The notes below the pieces were generated by a model. It saw only the letters and a list, made by a program, of their open reading frames with translations, made no database searches and was not told the DNA's origin. From Prevotella sp. (GTDB taxonomy: Bacteria; Bacteroidota; Bacteroidia; Bacteroidales; Bacteroidaceae), in NCBI GenBank assembly GCA_017443345.1, contig JAFSNR010000025.1, forward strand, positions 27,127 to 91,126: a DNA stretch of 64,000 nucleotides. Reading direction: 5' to 3'. The translations under genes were made by a program, and so were the position numbers. Below, in pieces: positions 24,675 to 33,962 of the stretch. How positions within the stretch are numbered: position 1 is the first letter of the stretch; each line of letters opens with the position of its first letter.

Positions 24675-25835
24675 ATGAAAAAGAACAAGATTTTGATGTT
24701 TGCTGCCGCAACGATGCTGTTGGCTTCTTGCGGTGGTGGCGGTGGTCGCCCTACATTCGGCGACAATGAGTATCCCGTGACAACCGTGGGAACCTCAAGT
24801 ACAGACATGCAAACCACTTATCCTGCTGCTATCAAGGGTGTGCAGGATGTGCAGATCAGTCCAAAGGTGGCTGGTTTTATTACTCAGATCAATGTGAAGG
24901 AAGGTCAGACGGTCAGTGCTGGTCAGGTATTGTTTGTCATCGACAATGTGACCTATCAGGCTACTGTTCGTCAGGCACAGGCAGGTCTTAATACTGCTCA
25001 GGCTAGTTTGAATACAGCCAAACTGAATTATGAGAATTCACAGAAACTGCATGAGAACGGTGTGATTGGTGATTTCGAACTTCAGTCGGCTACCAATCAG
25101 TTTGAGCAGGCAAAGGCAGCGGTGTTTCAGGCAGAGGCTTCGCTGGCATCGGCTAAGGAGATGCTGAACTTCTGCTACGTGAAGAGTCCTGCAGCTGGTG
25201 TGGTAGGTACGCTGCCTTTTAAGGTAGGTACTCTGGTTAACACAGCCAGCGTGCTGACAACGGTTTCTAACAACTCTTCGATGGAGGCTTACTTCTCCGT
25301 GACCGAGAAAGAGGCAATGATCATCTCGAAGACCGGTTTGGACAAGATCCCCGCTGTGAAGCTTCAGTTGGCCGACGGTAGTATCTATGGTCTGGAGGGT
25401 CATGTCACAAAGATGAGTGGTGTGATCGATGCTACGACGGGTTCTGTTCAGCTGATCGCTGCTTTCCAGAATCCTGAGAAACAGCTGAAGAGTGGTGCAA
25501 CGGGTACAATCATTATCCCCCGTCAGAACAGCGACGCCATCATCATTCCTATGGGTTGCGTCAGTGAGGTGCAGAACAAGAAGTTTGTCTATCTGCTGGG
25601 CAAGGACAACAAGGTGAAGTACACCGAAATCAAGGTAGACCCACAGAACGACGGCAACAACTATATCGTCACCGAGGGTCTGAAGACGGGTGACAAGTAT
25701 GTGACCAACGGTATCACCAAACTGAACGATGGTATGGAGATTGTGCCCATCACGCCAGAGCGCTACCAGCAGAAGATCCAGGAACAGGCTAAGGCTATGA
25801 GCGCTGGTGACATCGTGAATGCGATGAAGAAGTAA
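24675..25835 (+). CDS. RND efflux periplasmic adaptor, lipoprotein (AcrA-type)
   Basis: The protein has 386 residues with lipobox LLASC (Cys19) and a Gly-rich tether. The lipoyl/barrel-sandwich halves (VQISPKVAGFITQINVKEGQTVSAGQVLFVID; YVKSPAAGVVGTLPFKVGTLV) flank a helical hairpin (about 90-160), followed by beta-barrel and membrane-proximal domains. It links the inner-membrane pump at 25871 to the outer-membrane factor at 29157. It is the first gene of the operon. The stop is followed by a heptamer array that fills the gap to the pump gene. Confidence 0.92.
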   Translation: MKKNKILMFAAATMLLASCGGGGGRPTFGDNEYPVTTVGTSSTDMQTTYPAAIKGVQDVQISPKVAGFITQINVKEGQTVSAGQVLFVIDNVTYQATVRQAQAGLNTAQASLNTAKLNYENSQKLHENGVIGDFELQSATNQFEQAKAAVFQAEASLASAKEMLNFCYVKSPAAGVVGTLPFKVGTLVNTASVLTTVSNNSSMEAYFSVTEKEAMIISKTGLDKIPAVKLQLADGSIYGLEGHVTKMSGVIDATTGSVQLIAAFQNPEKQLKSGATGTIIIPRQNSDAIIIPMGCVSEVQNKKFVYLLGKDNKVKYTEIKVDPQNDGNNYIVTEGLKTGDKYVTNGITKLNDGMEIVPITPERYQQKIQEQAKAMSAGDIVNAMKK

Positions 25836-25866
25836 ATTGTAAATAGTAAATTGTCAAATAGTAAAT
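25831..25866. repeat. heptamer array (AGTAAAT/TGTAAAT) between adaptor and pump genes
   Basis: AGTAAAT, TGTAAAT, AGTAAAT, TGTCAAAT (8 bp) and AGTAAAT. The first unit overlaps the adaptor stop codon. In shifted phase the units are TAGTAAA and TTGTCAA, fitting NNGTNRR. Confidence 0.75.
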
Positions 25867-25870
25867 CAGT

Positions 25871-28800
25871 ATGACTTTTACAACATTTATCAAACGCCCA
25901 GTGTTGTCGACGGTGATTTCTATCCTCATCGTGCTGCTGGGTTTCATCGGACTGGTGTCGCTGCCTATTGAGCAGTACCCCAATATAGCACCGCCTACCG
26001 TTGCGGTATGGACGAGCTATCCCGGTGCCGATGCCGAGACGGTGAAAAACTCCGTCATAGTGCCGTTGGAAGAGAGTATCAACGGTGTGGAGGGTATGGA
26101 CTATATCTCGTCTACAGCCGGTGCTGGTTCAGCACAGATTAGTGTACTGTTCCGTCAGGGTATGAATGCCGATATGTGTGCCGTGAACGTACAGAACCGC
26201 GTGTCGCAGGCTCTGGCCCTGCTGCCTGCTGAGGTAACGCGTATCGGTGTGACGGTGACGAAACGTCAGACATCACAGGTGCTGATGTTTACGCTGACGT
26301 CTGATGGCCGTTACGACGACGAGTTCCTGACGAACTATAACAACATCAATATCATTCCAGCTATCAAGCGTATTCAGGGTGTGGGTGACGTGCAGAGCCC
26401 GGGTATGAAGAACTACTCGATGCGTATCTGGCTGAAGCCCGACGTGATGAAGCAGTACAACTTGATGCCAAGCGACATCTCGAATGTGCTGGCTGAGCAG
26501 AACATCGAGGCTGCACCAGGATCGTTCGGTGAGCGCTCGGATGTGGCCTACGAATACACGATGCGCTATACTGGTCGTCTGAAGACCGCTGAGGAGTTTG
26601 GCAACATCATCATTTCGAGTGACCGCAACGGTCAGACACTGAAGTTGAAGGATGTGGCAGAGATCGAGCTGGGTGGTCAGACCTACGCGGTGTCGATGCG
26701 TAACAACAACCTTCCGTCTGTGCTGGGTATGGTACAGCAGATTGCTGGCTCGAACGCCAACGAGATTGCCAAGGCTGTGAAGGCCGAGTTGGAGGATCAG
26801 GCCAAACTGTTCCCTCCAGGCATGGAGTATAAGATCAACTACGACGTAACGGAGTTCCTTTATGCTTCAATCGAGGAGGTGGTATTCACACTGGTGTTCA
26901 CCCTGATTCTGGTGTTCATCGTGATTTATATCTTCCTGCAGGACTGGCGCTCAACGCTGATCCCGCTTATCGCCGTGCCAGTGTCGTTGATTGGTACGTT
27001 CTTCTTCCTGAACGTCTTCGGCTTCTCCATCAACCTCTTGACGCTATCCGCCTTGCTCTTGGCTATTGCCATCGTGGTGGACGATGCCATCGTGGTGGTC
27101 GAGGCTGTGCATGCGAAACTGGACCAGGGCTATAAATCACCGCTGACGGCCTCTATCGATGCCATGAACGAGATTTCGGGTGCCATTATCTCCATTACGC
27201 TGGTGATGGCATCTGTGTTCGTGCCAGTGTCGTTCATCGGTGGTACTTCTGGAACGTTCTATCGTGAGTTCGGTGTGACGATGGCCGTCTCGATCTTCAT
27301 CTCGGCTCTGAACGCCTTGACGCTGTCGCCTGCCTTGTGTGCCATCTTCCTGAAGCCTCACGATGCAGAAGGTCATGAGAAGAAGATGTCGACGATCGAC
27401 CGCTTCCATGCTTCTTTCAATACAGCCTTTACGACCACGACCAATAAGTATAAGGACATTGTGGAGAAACTGGTACGCAAACCCCTTGCCATCGGTATTG
27501 CGGTTATCATCGGTATTGCTGTACTGGCCACGACGATGTTCACGACGAAGACAGGTCTTGTGCCTGACGAGGATACTGGTACACTCTTCTGTACCATCAC
27601 GATGCCTCCCTCAACATCTGTTGCGCGCACGCGTCAAGTGATTAATGAGGTTGACAGTATTCTTGCTGCCGATCCCGCTATCCTTAGCCGTGAGCAGATT
27701 CAGGGTTATAACTTCATTGCTGGTTCTGGTTCAGACCAAGCTACGTTTATTATTAAGCTGAAGCCGTTCTCTGAGCGTCAGAAAGGATTCTTCTGGAAAC
27801 TCTCAGGTCTGTGGCAGGGTGATGGTATCTACCGTTTCTTCCTGAATCCTTACGAATCGACGGGTGTCATTGCCCAGATCTTCCTGAAGACAGCTCATAT
27901 CAAGGACGCTCAGGTACTGGCTTTTGCACCGCCTATGATTCCCGGCTTCTCGGCTAACTCGGGTGTTTCGTTGGTGATGCAGGACCGTACAGGTGGTTCG
28001 CTGACTAAGTTCTATGATATCGTGAAGGAATTCCTTGTGGAACTTAACAAACGTCCTGAGTTCCAGGCTGCACAGACATCGTATAACCCCAACTATCCAC
28101 AATATATGATTTATATGGATGTGGCTAAATGTAAGCAGGCAGGAGTCTCACCAGCTACGGTGCTCTCTACTCTGCAGGGTTACTATGGCGGACTCTATGC
28201 ATCGAACTTCAATGCCTATGGTAAGCTCTTTCGTGTCATGATTCAGGGATCACCTGAGACACGAATGACGCCAGAGTCGTTGAAGAGCATCTATGTCCGC
28301 ACATCGAATGGTATGTCGCCTGTTGAGGAGTTCTGCCGCTTGGAGCGTGTCTATGGTCCTGCGAACATCAACCGTTTCAACCTTTATACAAGTATCAATG
28401 TGACAGGAACAGTTGCTAGCGGTTATTCTTCAGGTGAGGCCATTAAGGCTGTCCAGGAAGTGGCAGCTGATATATTGCCAGCAGGTTATACCTACGACTA
28501 TTCTGGTCTGACACGTGAGGAGGCCAAGTCGTCGAATTCAACGGCTATCATCTTCCTGCTCTGCTTTATCTTCATCTACCTGATTCTGTCGGCACAGTAC
28601 GAGTCATATATCTTGCCGCTGTCAGTAGTCCTTTCAGTGCCCTTCGGACTGGCAGGTTGTTTCCTGTTCACCAGCCTCTTCGGTCACGCCAATGATATCT
28701 ACATGCAGATCTCACTGATCATGCTGATTGGTCTGTTGGCAAAGAACGCCATTCTGATTGTACAGTTCGCTCTGGAGCGTCGTCAGATGGGTATGGCCAT

Positions 28801-29128
28801 TTCTTGGTCAGCAGTGTTGGGTGCTGCTGCTCGTCTGCGTCCTATTCTGATGACCTCTTTGGCCATGGTTATCGGTTTGTTGCCGATGATGTTTGCCTCG
28901 GGTGTAGGCAAGAATGGTAACCAGACACTGGGTGCTGCTGCCGTTGGCGGTATGTTGATTGGTACGATCCTTCAGCTCTTCGTCGTTCCAACGCTGTTCG
29001 TTATTTTCCAGTCACTGCAGGAGAAGTTCAGTCCGCTGAAGTTCGAGGATGAGGAGAACGAGGAGATTGCTGCCGAGTTGGCTCAGTATGCACATAAGAA
29101 ACCAGAAGACTATGAGCTGGAGAAGTGA
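25871..29128 (+). CDS. RND efflux pump, HAE1/AcrB family
   Basis: The protein has 1085 residues, the usual size for the family. It has an N-terminal span (FIKRPVLSTVISILIVLLGFIGL), two porter regions and two blocks of five or six spans. LTLSALLLAIAIVVDDAIVVVEAV in the fourth span carries the two Asp residues of the proton relay, and GLLAKNAILIVQFA is the matching region of the second half. It exports hydrophobic compounds or drugs by proton antiport. It is encoded between the adaptor and the outer-membrane factor. Confidence 0.95.
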   Translation: MTFTTFIKRPVLSTVISILIVLLGFIGLVSLPIEQYPNIAPPTVAVWTSYPGADAETVKNSVIVPLEESINGVEGMDYISSTAGAGSAQISVLFRQGMNADMCAVNVQNRVSQALALLPAEVTRIGVTVTKRQTSQVLMFTLTSDGRYDDEFLTNYNNINIIPAIKRIQGVGDVQSPGMKNYSMRIWLKPDVMKQYNLMPSDISNVLAEQNIEAAPGSFGERSDVAYEYTMRYTGRLKTAEEFGNIIISSDRNGQTLKLKDVAEIELGGQTYAVSMRNNNLPSVLGMVQQIAGSNANEIAKAVKAELEDQAKLFPPGMEYKINYDVTEFLYASIEEVVFTLVFTLILVFIVIYIFLQDWRSTLIPLIAVPVSLIGTFFFLNVFGFSINLLTLSALLLAIAIVVDDAIVVVEAVHAKLDQGYKSPLTASIDAMNEISGAIISITLVMASVFVPVSFIGGTSGTFYREFGVTMAVSIFISALNALTLSPALCAIFLKPHDAEGHEKKMSTIDRFHASFNTAFTTTTNKYKDIVEKLVRKPLAIGIAVIIGIAVLATTMFTTKTGLVPDEDTGTLFCTITMPPSTSVARTRQVINEVDSILAADPAILSREQIQGYNFIAGSGSDQATFIIKLKPFSERQKGFFWKLSGLWQGDGIYRFFLNPYESTGVIAQIFLKTAHIKDAQVLAFAPPMIPGFSANSGVSLVMQDRTGGSLTKFYDIVKEFLVELNKRPEFQAAQTSYNPNYPQYMIYMDVAKCKQAGVSPATVLSTLQGYYGGLYASNFNAYGKLFRVMIQGSPETRMTPESLKSIYVRTSNGMSPVEEFCRLERVYGPANINRFNLYTSINVTGTVASGYSSGEAIKAVQEVAADILPAGYTYDYSGLTREEAKSSNSTAIIFLLCFIFIYLILSAQYESYILPLSVVLSVPFGLAGCFLFTSLFGHANDIYMQISLIMLIGLLAKNAILIVQFALERRQMGMAISWSAVLGAAARLRPILMTSLAMVIGLLPMMFASGVGKNGNQTLGAAAVGGMLIGTILQLFVVPTLFVIFQSLQEKFSPLKFEDEENEEIAAELAQYAHKKPEDYELEK

Positions 29129-29154
29129 AAAGAGAGAAGTGAAAAGTGAAAAGT
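29124..29154. repeat. heptamer array (AGTGAAA type) between pump and outer-membrane factor
   Basis: AGTGAAA, AGAGAGA, AGTGAAA, AGTGAAA, AGT. The array includes the pump stop codon. The order of units is the same as in the array at 48781 inside fkp. Confidence 0.8.
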
Positions 29155-29156
29155 AT

Positions 29157-30536
29157 ATGAAAAAACTGATGATATTCATGTCCGCAGCCTTGCTGCTGTC
29201 GAGCTGCGGACTCTATAACAAATATGATCGCCCCGAAGTGAAGGCTGATGGCTTGGTTCGCGACCCAGTATCCCTGACGGATACACTGGCGGTGACGGAT
29301 ACTGTATCCTTCGGTAATATGCCGTGGCGCAGTGTGTTTACCGATCCCCAGTTACAGGCCCTCATTCAGCAGGGTCTCGACAATAACGTCGATCTGTTGA
29401 ACGCAGCCTTGAACGTTAAGCAGGTAGAGGTGGCACTGACTTGTGCAAAGTTGGCTTTCCTTCCCTCGCTGACACTCTCACCACAAGGAACGCTCAGTTC
29501 CTTTGACGGGGCAGCTGCCACCAAGTCTTATACGCTGCCTGTCACTGCCAGTTGGAATCTCGATCTCTTCGGCAATCTGTTGAGTCAGAAGCGTGCAGCA
29601 CAGATGCAGCTCCTCGCTACTCGCGACTATCAGACGGTGGTGAAGTGCAATGTCATCTCTGGCATTGCCAACCTTTACTATACGTTGCTGATGCTCGACC
29701 GTCAGGTGCAGATTGTCACAGATATGGAGCAACTGACTAAGGAGACTTGGGAGAAGATGAAGTTTATGCACGATAATCGTGTGGGCTATCGCTCCACCGC
29801 TGTACAGAGTGCTGAGGCTGCCTACTATAGTGTACAGTCTCAGAAGGTGGATCTCCTACGTCAGGTGCGTGAGATGGAGAACTCGCTCTCTCTCTTGGTT
29901 GGACAGCATGGCCAGACCATTGCCCGTGGAACATTCGACAATCAGTACCTGCCCACCGATCTCTCAACAGGTGTAGCTATTCAGATGTTGAACAACCGTG
30001 CTGATGTCCACTATGCCGAAATGTCGCTGGCCGACTGTTTCTACGATATAGAGACAGCTCGCAGTCGCTTCTATCCGAATATTACGGTCTCGGCTACTGC
30101 TGCATTTACGAACTCCAACGGAGCCGTTAATCCAGGCAAGTGGTTACTCTCTGCCGTTGGAAGTCTGGTACAGCCCATCTTCCAGCACGGGCAGATTGTC
30201 GCTGGTCTGAAGGTGGCAAAGTATCAGTATGAGCAGGCTTTTAATACATGGCAGAATGCGATACTGAAGGCTGGCAATGAGGTGAGCAATGCACTCGTCG
30301 GCTACAACTCTTACGCAGAGAAGGCTGAGCTCGATGGCAAGCGTGTTGCAGTCCTCAAGAAGAATGTCGAGGATACTCAGAAGTTGATGGAGTCATCGTC
30401 GAACACCACATATCTGGAGGTTATCTCTGCTCAGAGCAACCTGCTCAATGCTGAAATCTCCAAGGTTCAGGACGATTTCTATAAGATGCAGGCGGTAGTC
30501 AACTTGTATCAGGCCCTTGGTGGCGGCGCGAAGTAA
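29157..30536 (+). CDS. outer-membrane efflux factor, TolC/OprM type
   Basis: The protein has 459 residues with lipobox LLLSSC (Cys17). Two duplicated helical/beta-barrel halves have the usual LDLFGNLLSQKRAAQMQL and ARSRFYPNITVSATAAF motifs and the C-terminal TYLEVISAQSNLLNAEI. It forms the outer-membrane channel of the RND system. The ATG at 29157 begins the signal peptide; an earlier in-frame ATG lies in the pump gene. A purine-rich repeat array fills the intergenic gap. Confidence 0.92.
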   Translation: MKKLMIFMSAALLLSSCGLYNKYDRPEVKADGLVRDPVSLTDTLAVTDTVSFGNMPWRSVFTDPQLQALIQQGLDNNVDLLNAALNVKQVEVALTCAKLAFLPSLTLSPQGTLSSFDGAAATKSYTLPVTASWNLDLFGNLLSQKRAAQMQLLATRDYQTVVKCNVISGIANLYYTLLMLDRQVQIVTDMEQLTKETWEKMKFMHDNRVGYRSTAVQSAEAAYYSVQSQKVDLLRQVREMENSLSLLVGQHGQTIARGTFDNQYLPTDLSTGVAIQMLNNRADVHYAEMSLADCFYDIETARSRFYPNITVSATAAFTNSNGAVNPGKWLLSAVGSLVQPIFQHGQIVAGLKVAKYQYEQAFNTWQNAILKAGNEVSNALVGYNSYAEKAELDGKRVAVLKKNVEDTQKLMESSSNTTYLEVISAQSNLLNAEISKVQDDFYKMQAVVNLYQALGGGAK

Positions 30537-30569
30537 AGGAAAAAAGGTAAAAAAGTAAAAAGGTAAAAA
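30537..30569. repeat. A-rich short tandem array (GGTAAAA type) before lpxA-like gene
   Basis: Units of 7-8 bp, AAAAAGG / TAAAAAAG / TAAAAAGG / TAAAAAA, fill the whole gap between two genes. Confidence 0.65.
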
Positions 30570-31349
30570 ATGGCAAGTGAAATAAGTCCAAAAGCCGAGG
30601 TTTCTCCAAAGGCGAAAATCGGTAACAACTGTAAGATATTCCCCTTCGTGTATATCGAGGATGATGTGGAGATAGGTGATAACTGTATTATCTTCCCTTT
30701 CGTCAGCATCTGTGATGGCTCGCGTATCGGAAATGGCAACAAGATCCACCAGGGCAGTGTTATTTCCGCCCTGCCGCAGGATTTCAATTTCCGTGGTGCC
30801 AAGTCGTACGTGGTGATTGGCGACAACAACGTCATCCGCGAGAACGTGGTTATCAATCGCGGTACGCAGCGTGACGGCAAAACCGTCATCGGTAATAACA
30901 ACTTCCTGCTTGAAGGTACGCATATCAGTCACGACACGAAGGTGGGCGACCACTGTGTGTTTGGCTATGGTGTGAAGATTGCGGGCGACTGTGAGATTGA
31001 CAATGGTGCGATCTTCTCGTCGAGTGCCATCCAGAACGCCAATACCCGTGTGGGGCGTCTTGCACTGGTTCAGGCTGGTTGTACCTTCTCAAAAGATGTG
31101 CCTCCATTCATCGTGGCAGGTGGCAAGCCTTTATCCTATAGCGGCCCCAATACGACGATGATGAACGAGGCCGGCATCGATCCGAAGGTACAGAAGCACA
31201 TCGCAAACGCCTATCGTCTGCTGTTCCACGGTAAGACGAGTGTGTTCGATGTGATTAACCAGATCAAGGATCAGGTGCCCGATGGTCCTGAGATTCGTAC
31301 CATTATCCAGTTCCTGGAAGGTACCCGTCGAGGAATCATGGGAAAATAA
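30570..31349 (+). CDS. LpxA-like acyl-ACP:UDP-GlcNAc O-acyltransferase
   Basis: The protein has 259 residues of left-handed beta-helix hexapeptides (SPKAEVSPKAKIGNNCKIFPFVYIEDDVEIGDNC) and a helical C-terminus. INRGT and THISHD carry the LpxA signature and catalytic His. The family acylates UDP-GlcNAc in the first step of lipid A synthesis. The region after the catalytic His departs from classical LpxA: the usual VHQF turn is absent and reads NANTRVGRLALVQAGCTFSKDVPPF. It may be a paralogue with another acyl or sugar substrate. It ends at a strong terminator. Confidence 0.8.
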   Translation: MASEISPKAEVSPKAKIGNNCKIFPFVYIEDDVEIGDNCIIFPFVSICDGSRIGNGNKIHQGSVISALPQDFNFRGAKSYVVIGDNNVIRENVVINRGTQRDGKTVIGNNNFLLEGTHISHDTKVGDHCVFGYGVKIAGDCEIDNGAIFSSSAIQNANTRVGRLALVQAGCTFSKDVPPFIVAGGKPLSYSGPNTTMMNEAGIDPKVQKHIANAYRLLFHGKTSVFDVINQIKDQVPDGPEIRTIIQFLEGTRRGIMGK

Positions 31350-31359
31350 CTAAAAGAAT

Positions 31360-31381
31360 ATCCCCGCCAACTGGCGGGGAT
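31360..31381. terminator. bidirectional terminator between lpxA-like and DUF4251 genes
   Basis: A perfect 9-bp stem ATCCCCGCC (31360-31368) / GGCGGGGAT (31373-31381) with a 4-nt loop lies between convergent genes, with A-rich and T-rich flanks. Confidence 0.8.
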
Positions 31382-31387
31382 GATTGT

Positions 31388-31885
31388 TTATAAAGCATAG
31401 ACAGAACCTTCGTAGTCGATGTAATCGCGACTCTCAGGTGTCACGCGGATCTTGGCCTTGCCGTAGTTGTCGATCGTAATCGAGAATTTCAACTCTTCAC
31501 CACTGTACTTCGTCGTGAAGGTCACCACACCGCTCTTCTTCTTGGGCAGAAGTTGCAGCAGGTAGTTCTCAATAGTACCTCTGAACTCGATCTTCGAGTC
31601 CATACGCATCTCACCACGGGTCTTCAGGTGGGGAATGTCTTCTTTACCAGCATAAGGCAGTGAACAGTCAATCTGGTCACCCTCGATCTTCAGGTAACGA
31701 TTCGACACATAGACCGATGTGCCACGCATAGGAGTCATCTGACTCACAGAGATCTTGTACTTCTGGCTACCAACACTCGCTTTCACCACTTTCAGGTTTT
31801 CTGCCTGACGGGCAGCCCGCTCTTCAGGTGTGGCGCATGCTGCTACCAGCAGCACCGCCGTGATCATGATTAGGAATTTTTTCAT
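31388..31885 (-). CDS. DUF4251 lipoprotein
   Basis: The protein has 165 residues with lipobox LLVAAC near residue 15. The mature part has LKVVKASVGSQKYKISVSQMTPMRG, SVYVSNRYLKIEGDQIDCSLPYAG and IEFRGTIENYLLQ, the pattern of the Bacteroidales DUF4251 family. The function is unknown. An ATG three codons upstream (31894) is also possible. It follows the radical SAM gene on the same strand after a gap of about 25 nt and may be cotranscribed. Confidence 0.8.
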   Translation of the reverse strand: MKKFLIMITAVLLVAACATPEERAARQAENLKVVKASVGSQKYKISVSQMTPMRGTSVYVSNRYLKIEGDQIDCSLPYAGKEDIPHLKTRGEMRMDSKIEFRGTIENYLLQLLPKKKSGVVTFTTKYSGEELKFSITIDNYGKAKIRVTPESRDYIDYEGSVYAL

Positions 31886-31910
31886 TGTCTCCATATTTAT
31901 AGATGAAAAA

Positions 31911-32687
31911 TCAGTATGATGCAGTACAAGGAATACCAGCAGCGATGACTCGGTCACGGATGGCATCGAGTTGTTCGTGTGTCGCCTTCAGCAGTCCTTG
32001 GGTAGGCGTCTCTCTGTCGATCGTGTAGATCATCACCTGCTGGGGAGCAATGGATTTGACGGCTTCCAACCAGGGAACGACATACGCTTCGCTGGTATTG
32101 TCGACACTCTCACCTTGGCATTCGCCTCGCATGAACATCGTCTGGATGATAACATGTCCCTTGAATGCCTTCAGACGCTCGATGATGTGGTTGACATCAT
32201 AGGTGCCATTGGGATGGTCCACCTTATTTATATATATAGGGTCTACGGTGTCGAGCTTCAGGATATTGTTGTCTACCTTCATTAATGCATCGTGCACATC
32301 CTGACGGTGGATCATGGTCGAGTTGCTGAGTACCGAGACTTTCGCTTTCGGACAATACTGGTTGCGCAGACGGATGGTGTCATCGATAATCTCAGGGAAA
32401 TGCGGATGACAGGTGGGTTCACCGTTACCAGCAAAGGTCAGAACATCGGGCAGTTGTCCCTCTGCAACCATCTCTTGCAGCTTCTTCTCCAGCTTTTCTG
32501 CCACTTCCTCACGTTTGGGCAGAGGCAGAGTGGGGCGGTGGTCTTCGTTGAAGCCGCATTCACAGTAGATACAGTCAAAACTGCACACCTTTCCGTCGGC
32601 AGGCAGCAGGTTGATGCCGAGCGAGATACCGAGCCTACGGCTGTGAACAGGCCCGAATATCGGCGATGGATATATTATTGTACTCAT
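31911..32687 (-). CDS. radical SAM protein of unknown substrate
   Basis: The protein has 258 residues. CSFDCIYC (Cys35, 39, 42) binds the 4Fe-4S cluster, followed by VLTFAGNGEPTCHP, the GGE-like SAM-binding motif, and VSVLSNSTM. The opening FGPVHSRRLGISLGINLLP is typical of the small radical SAM group in anaerobes that is related to MoaA/NifB-type activases. I cannot name the substrate. It has a -7 box TAAATTTG at 32696-32703, 9 nt before the ATG, so the leader is very short. Confidence 0.85.
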   Translation of the reverse strand: MSTIIYPSPIFGPVHSRRLGISLGINLLPADGKVCSFDCIYCECGFNEDHRPTLPLPKREEVAEKLEKKLQEMVAEGQLPDVLTFAGNGEPTCHPHFPEIIDDTIRLRNQYCPKAKVSVLSNSTMIHRQDVHDALMKVDNNILKLDTVDPIYINKVDHPNGTYDVNHIIERLKAFKGHVIIQTMFMRGECQGESVDNTSEAYVVPWLEAVKSIAPQQVMIYTIDRETPTQGLLKATHEQLDAIRDRVIAAGIPCTASY

Positions 32688-32695
32688 ATCGGGTG

Positions 32696-32703
32696 CAAAT
32701 TTA
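32696..32703 (-). promoter_or_regulatory. -7 box for the radical SAM gene
   Basis: TAAATTTG on the minus strand fits TAnnTTTG. Confidence 0.5.
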
Positions 32704-32778
32704 CAGTTTTCTCAAGACAAAAGAACAAAAGAAACAAAAAAATTGATGTTCTTATGTACTTATGTCTAAAAAAATATG

Positions 32779-32786
32779 TAACTTTG
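32779..32786 (+). promoter_or_regulatory. -7 box for the ftsX operon
   Basis: TAACTTTG. The RNA would start near 32793, so the in-frame ATG at 32762 is excluded and the ATG at 32819 is the ftsX start. Confidence 0.6.
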
Positions 32787-32818
32787 CAGCCAAAATCGAT
32801 TTTTACGTTCGTAAATTC

Positions 32819-33697
32819 ATGAAAAGAAGCAAAAAGAATGCTGGCAACCGTCGTGGTGTTCAGATCGTGTCACTCTGCATCAGTACGGCGATGGTGCTGG
32901 TGCTTTTAGGTTTGGTCGTATTGTCTGTACAGACCTCCTATAACCTGTCGAATTGGGTGAAGGAGAACCTGACGGTGACGGTGATGCTGAGCGACGATGT
33001 GAGTGTGAACGGCGCCAAGCTGCTTTGCCGTGACCTTTATCACAGGCCGTATTCGAAGAACATCGACTATATCAGCCGAGACCAGGCGCTGAAGGAGCAG
33101 ACGGAGGCTATGGGCTCCGATCCCTCGGAGTTCCTTGGTGTGAACCCCTTCCCAGCCACGCTTGAGTTGCAGATGCACTCGGAATATGCCAACCGCGACT
33201 CGCTGAAGTGGATTGCCGAGGAAATCAGGAAGAATCCGAAGGTGGCTGATGTGACGTATCAGGTGGACCTGATGGACAGCGTGAACAAGAATCTGACGAA
33301 GCTGAACCTGCTACTGTTGGCACTGGCGATGCTGTTGACATTCGTGTCGTTTGAGCTCATCAGCAATATGGTGCGTCTGAGTGTATACTCCCGACGTTTC
33401 ATTATCCACACGATGAAGCTGGTGGGTGCCTCATGGGGCTTTATCCGCAGACCTTTTGTGAAACAGGCTCTTGTGGTGGGCGTCATTGCCGCCTTTGTCG
33501 CTATCCTTGTGCTGGGTGGCTGTTTCTACGGACTGTGGTACTATGAACCTAACATCGTCAACATCATCACATGGAAGGAACTGACGATTACCGGGGTGGC
33601 TGTGCTGTTACTGGGTATTCTGATAACTGTGATTTGCTCCTACATTTCAGTGAATCGTTTCCTGAAGATGACACCGGGAGAGCTGTATAAGATATAA
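32819..33697 (+). CDS. ftsX: cell-division ABC transporter permease FtsX
   Basis: The protein has 292 residues with four spans: one near the N-terminus (about 16-38), a periplasmic domain (NLTVTVMLSDDVSVNGAKLLCRDL), then three spans at 160-180, 215-240 and 262-285. LVGASWGFIRRPFVKQA is the FtsX loop. With the ATPase FtsE, which is not in this window, it activates peptidoglycan hydrolases at division. The genes downstream (DUF3098, uppP, truB, queA) follow the usual Bacteroidetes order. Confidence 0.9.
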   Translation: MKRSKKNAGNRRGVQIVSLCISTAMVLVLLGLVVLSVQTSYNLSNWVKENLTVTVMLSDDVSVNGAKLLCRDLYHRPYSKNIDYISRDQALKEQTEAMGSDPSEFLGVNPFPATLELQMHSEYANRDSLKWIAEEIRKNPKVADVTYQVDLMDSVNKNLTKLNLLLLALAMLLTFVSFELISNMVRLSVYSRRFIIHTMKLVGASWGFIRRPFVKQALVVGVIAAFVAILVLGGCFYGLWYYEPNIVNIITWKELTITGVAVLLLGILITVICSYISVNRFLKMTPGELYKI

Positions 33698-33728
33698 GTG
33701 AAAAGTGATAAGTGAAAAGATAAAAGTG
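33698..33728. repeat. heptamer array (GTGAAAA type) between ftsX and DUF3098 gene
   Basis: GTGAAAA, GTGATAA, GTGAAAA, GATAAAA, GTG fill the entire gap from the ftsX stop to the next ATG. Confidence 0.75.
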
Positions 33729-33959
33729 ATGGATAAGAAGAATTTTGCATTCGACAAGGTGAACTACATATTGCTGGCTGTAAGTATGGCTATCGTGGTA
33801 ATCGGCTTTTTGCTGATGGTAGGTCCCAATTCGACGGATACAGCCTTTGAGCCTGATATTTTCAGCGCACGTCGCACAAAGGTGGCACCCATTATCTGCC
33901 TGTTCGGCTTTGTAGCGATGATTTATGCTGTCGTAAGAAAACCAAAAGATTTAGATTAA
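33729..33959 (+). CDS. DUF3098 membrane protein
   Basis: The protein has 76 residues with two membrane spans (VNYILLAVSMAIVVIGFLLM and VAPIICLFGFVAMIYAVV) and the conserved FEPDIFSARRTKVAP loop between them. This is DUF3098, found between ftsX and uppP in Bacteroidota. The function is unknown; the position hints at cell-envelope work. The ATG at 33729 follows directly after a heptamer array. Confidence 0.85.
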   Translation: MDKKNFAFDKVNYILLAVSMAIVVIGFLLMVGPNSTDTAFEPDIFSARRTKVAPIICLFGFVAMIYAVVRKPKDLD

Positions 33960-33962
33960 TAT

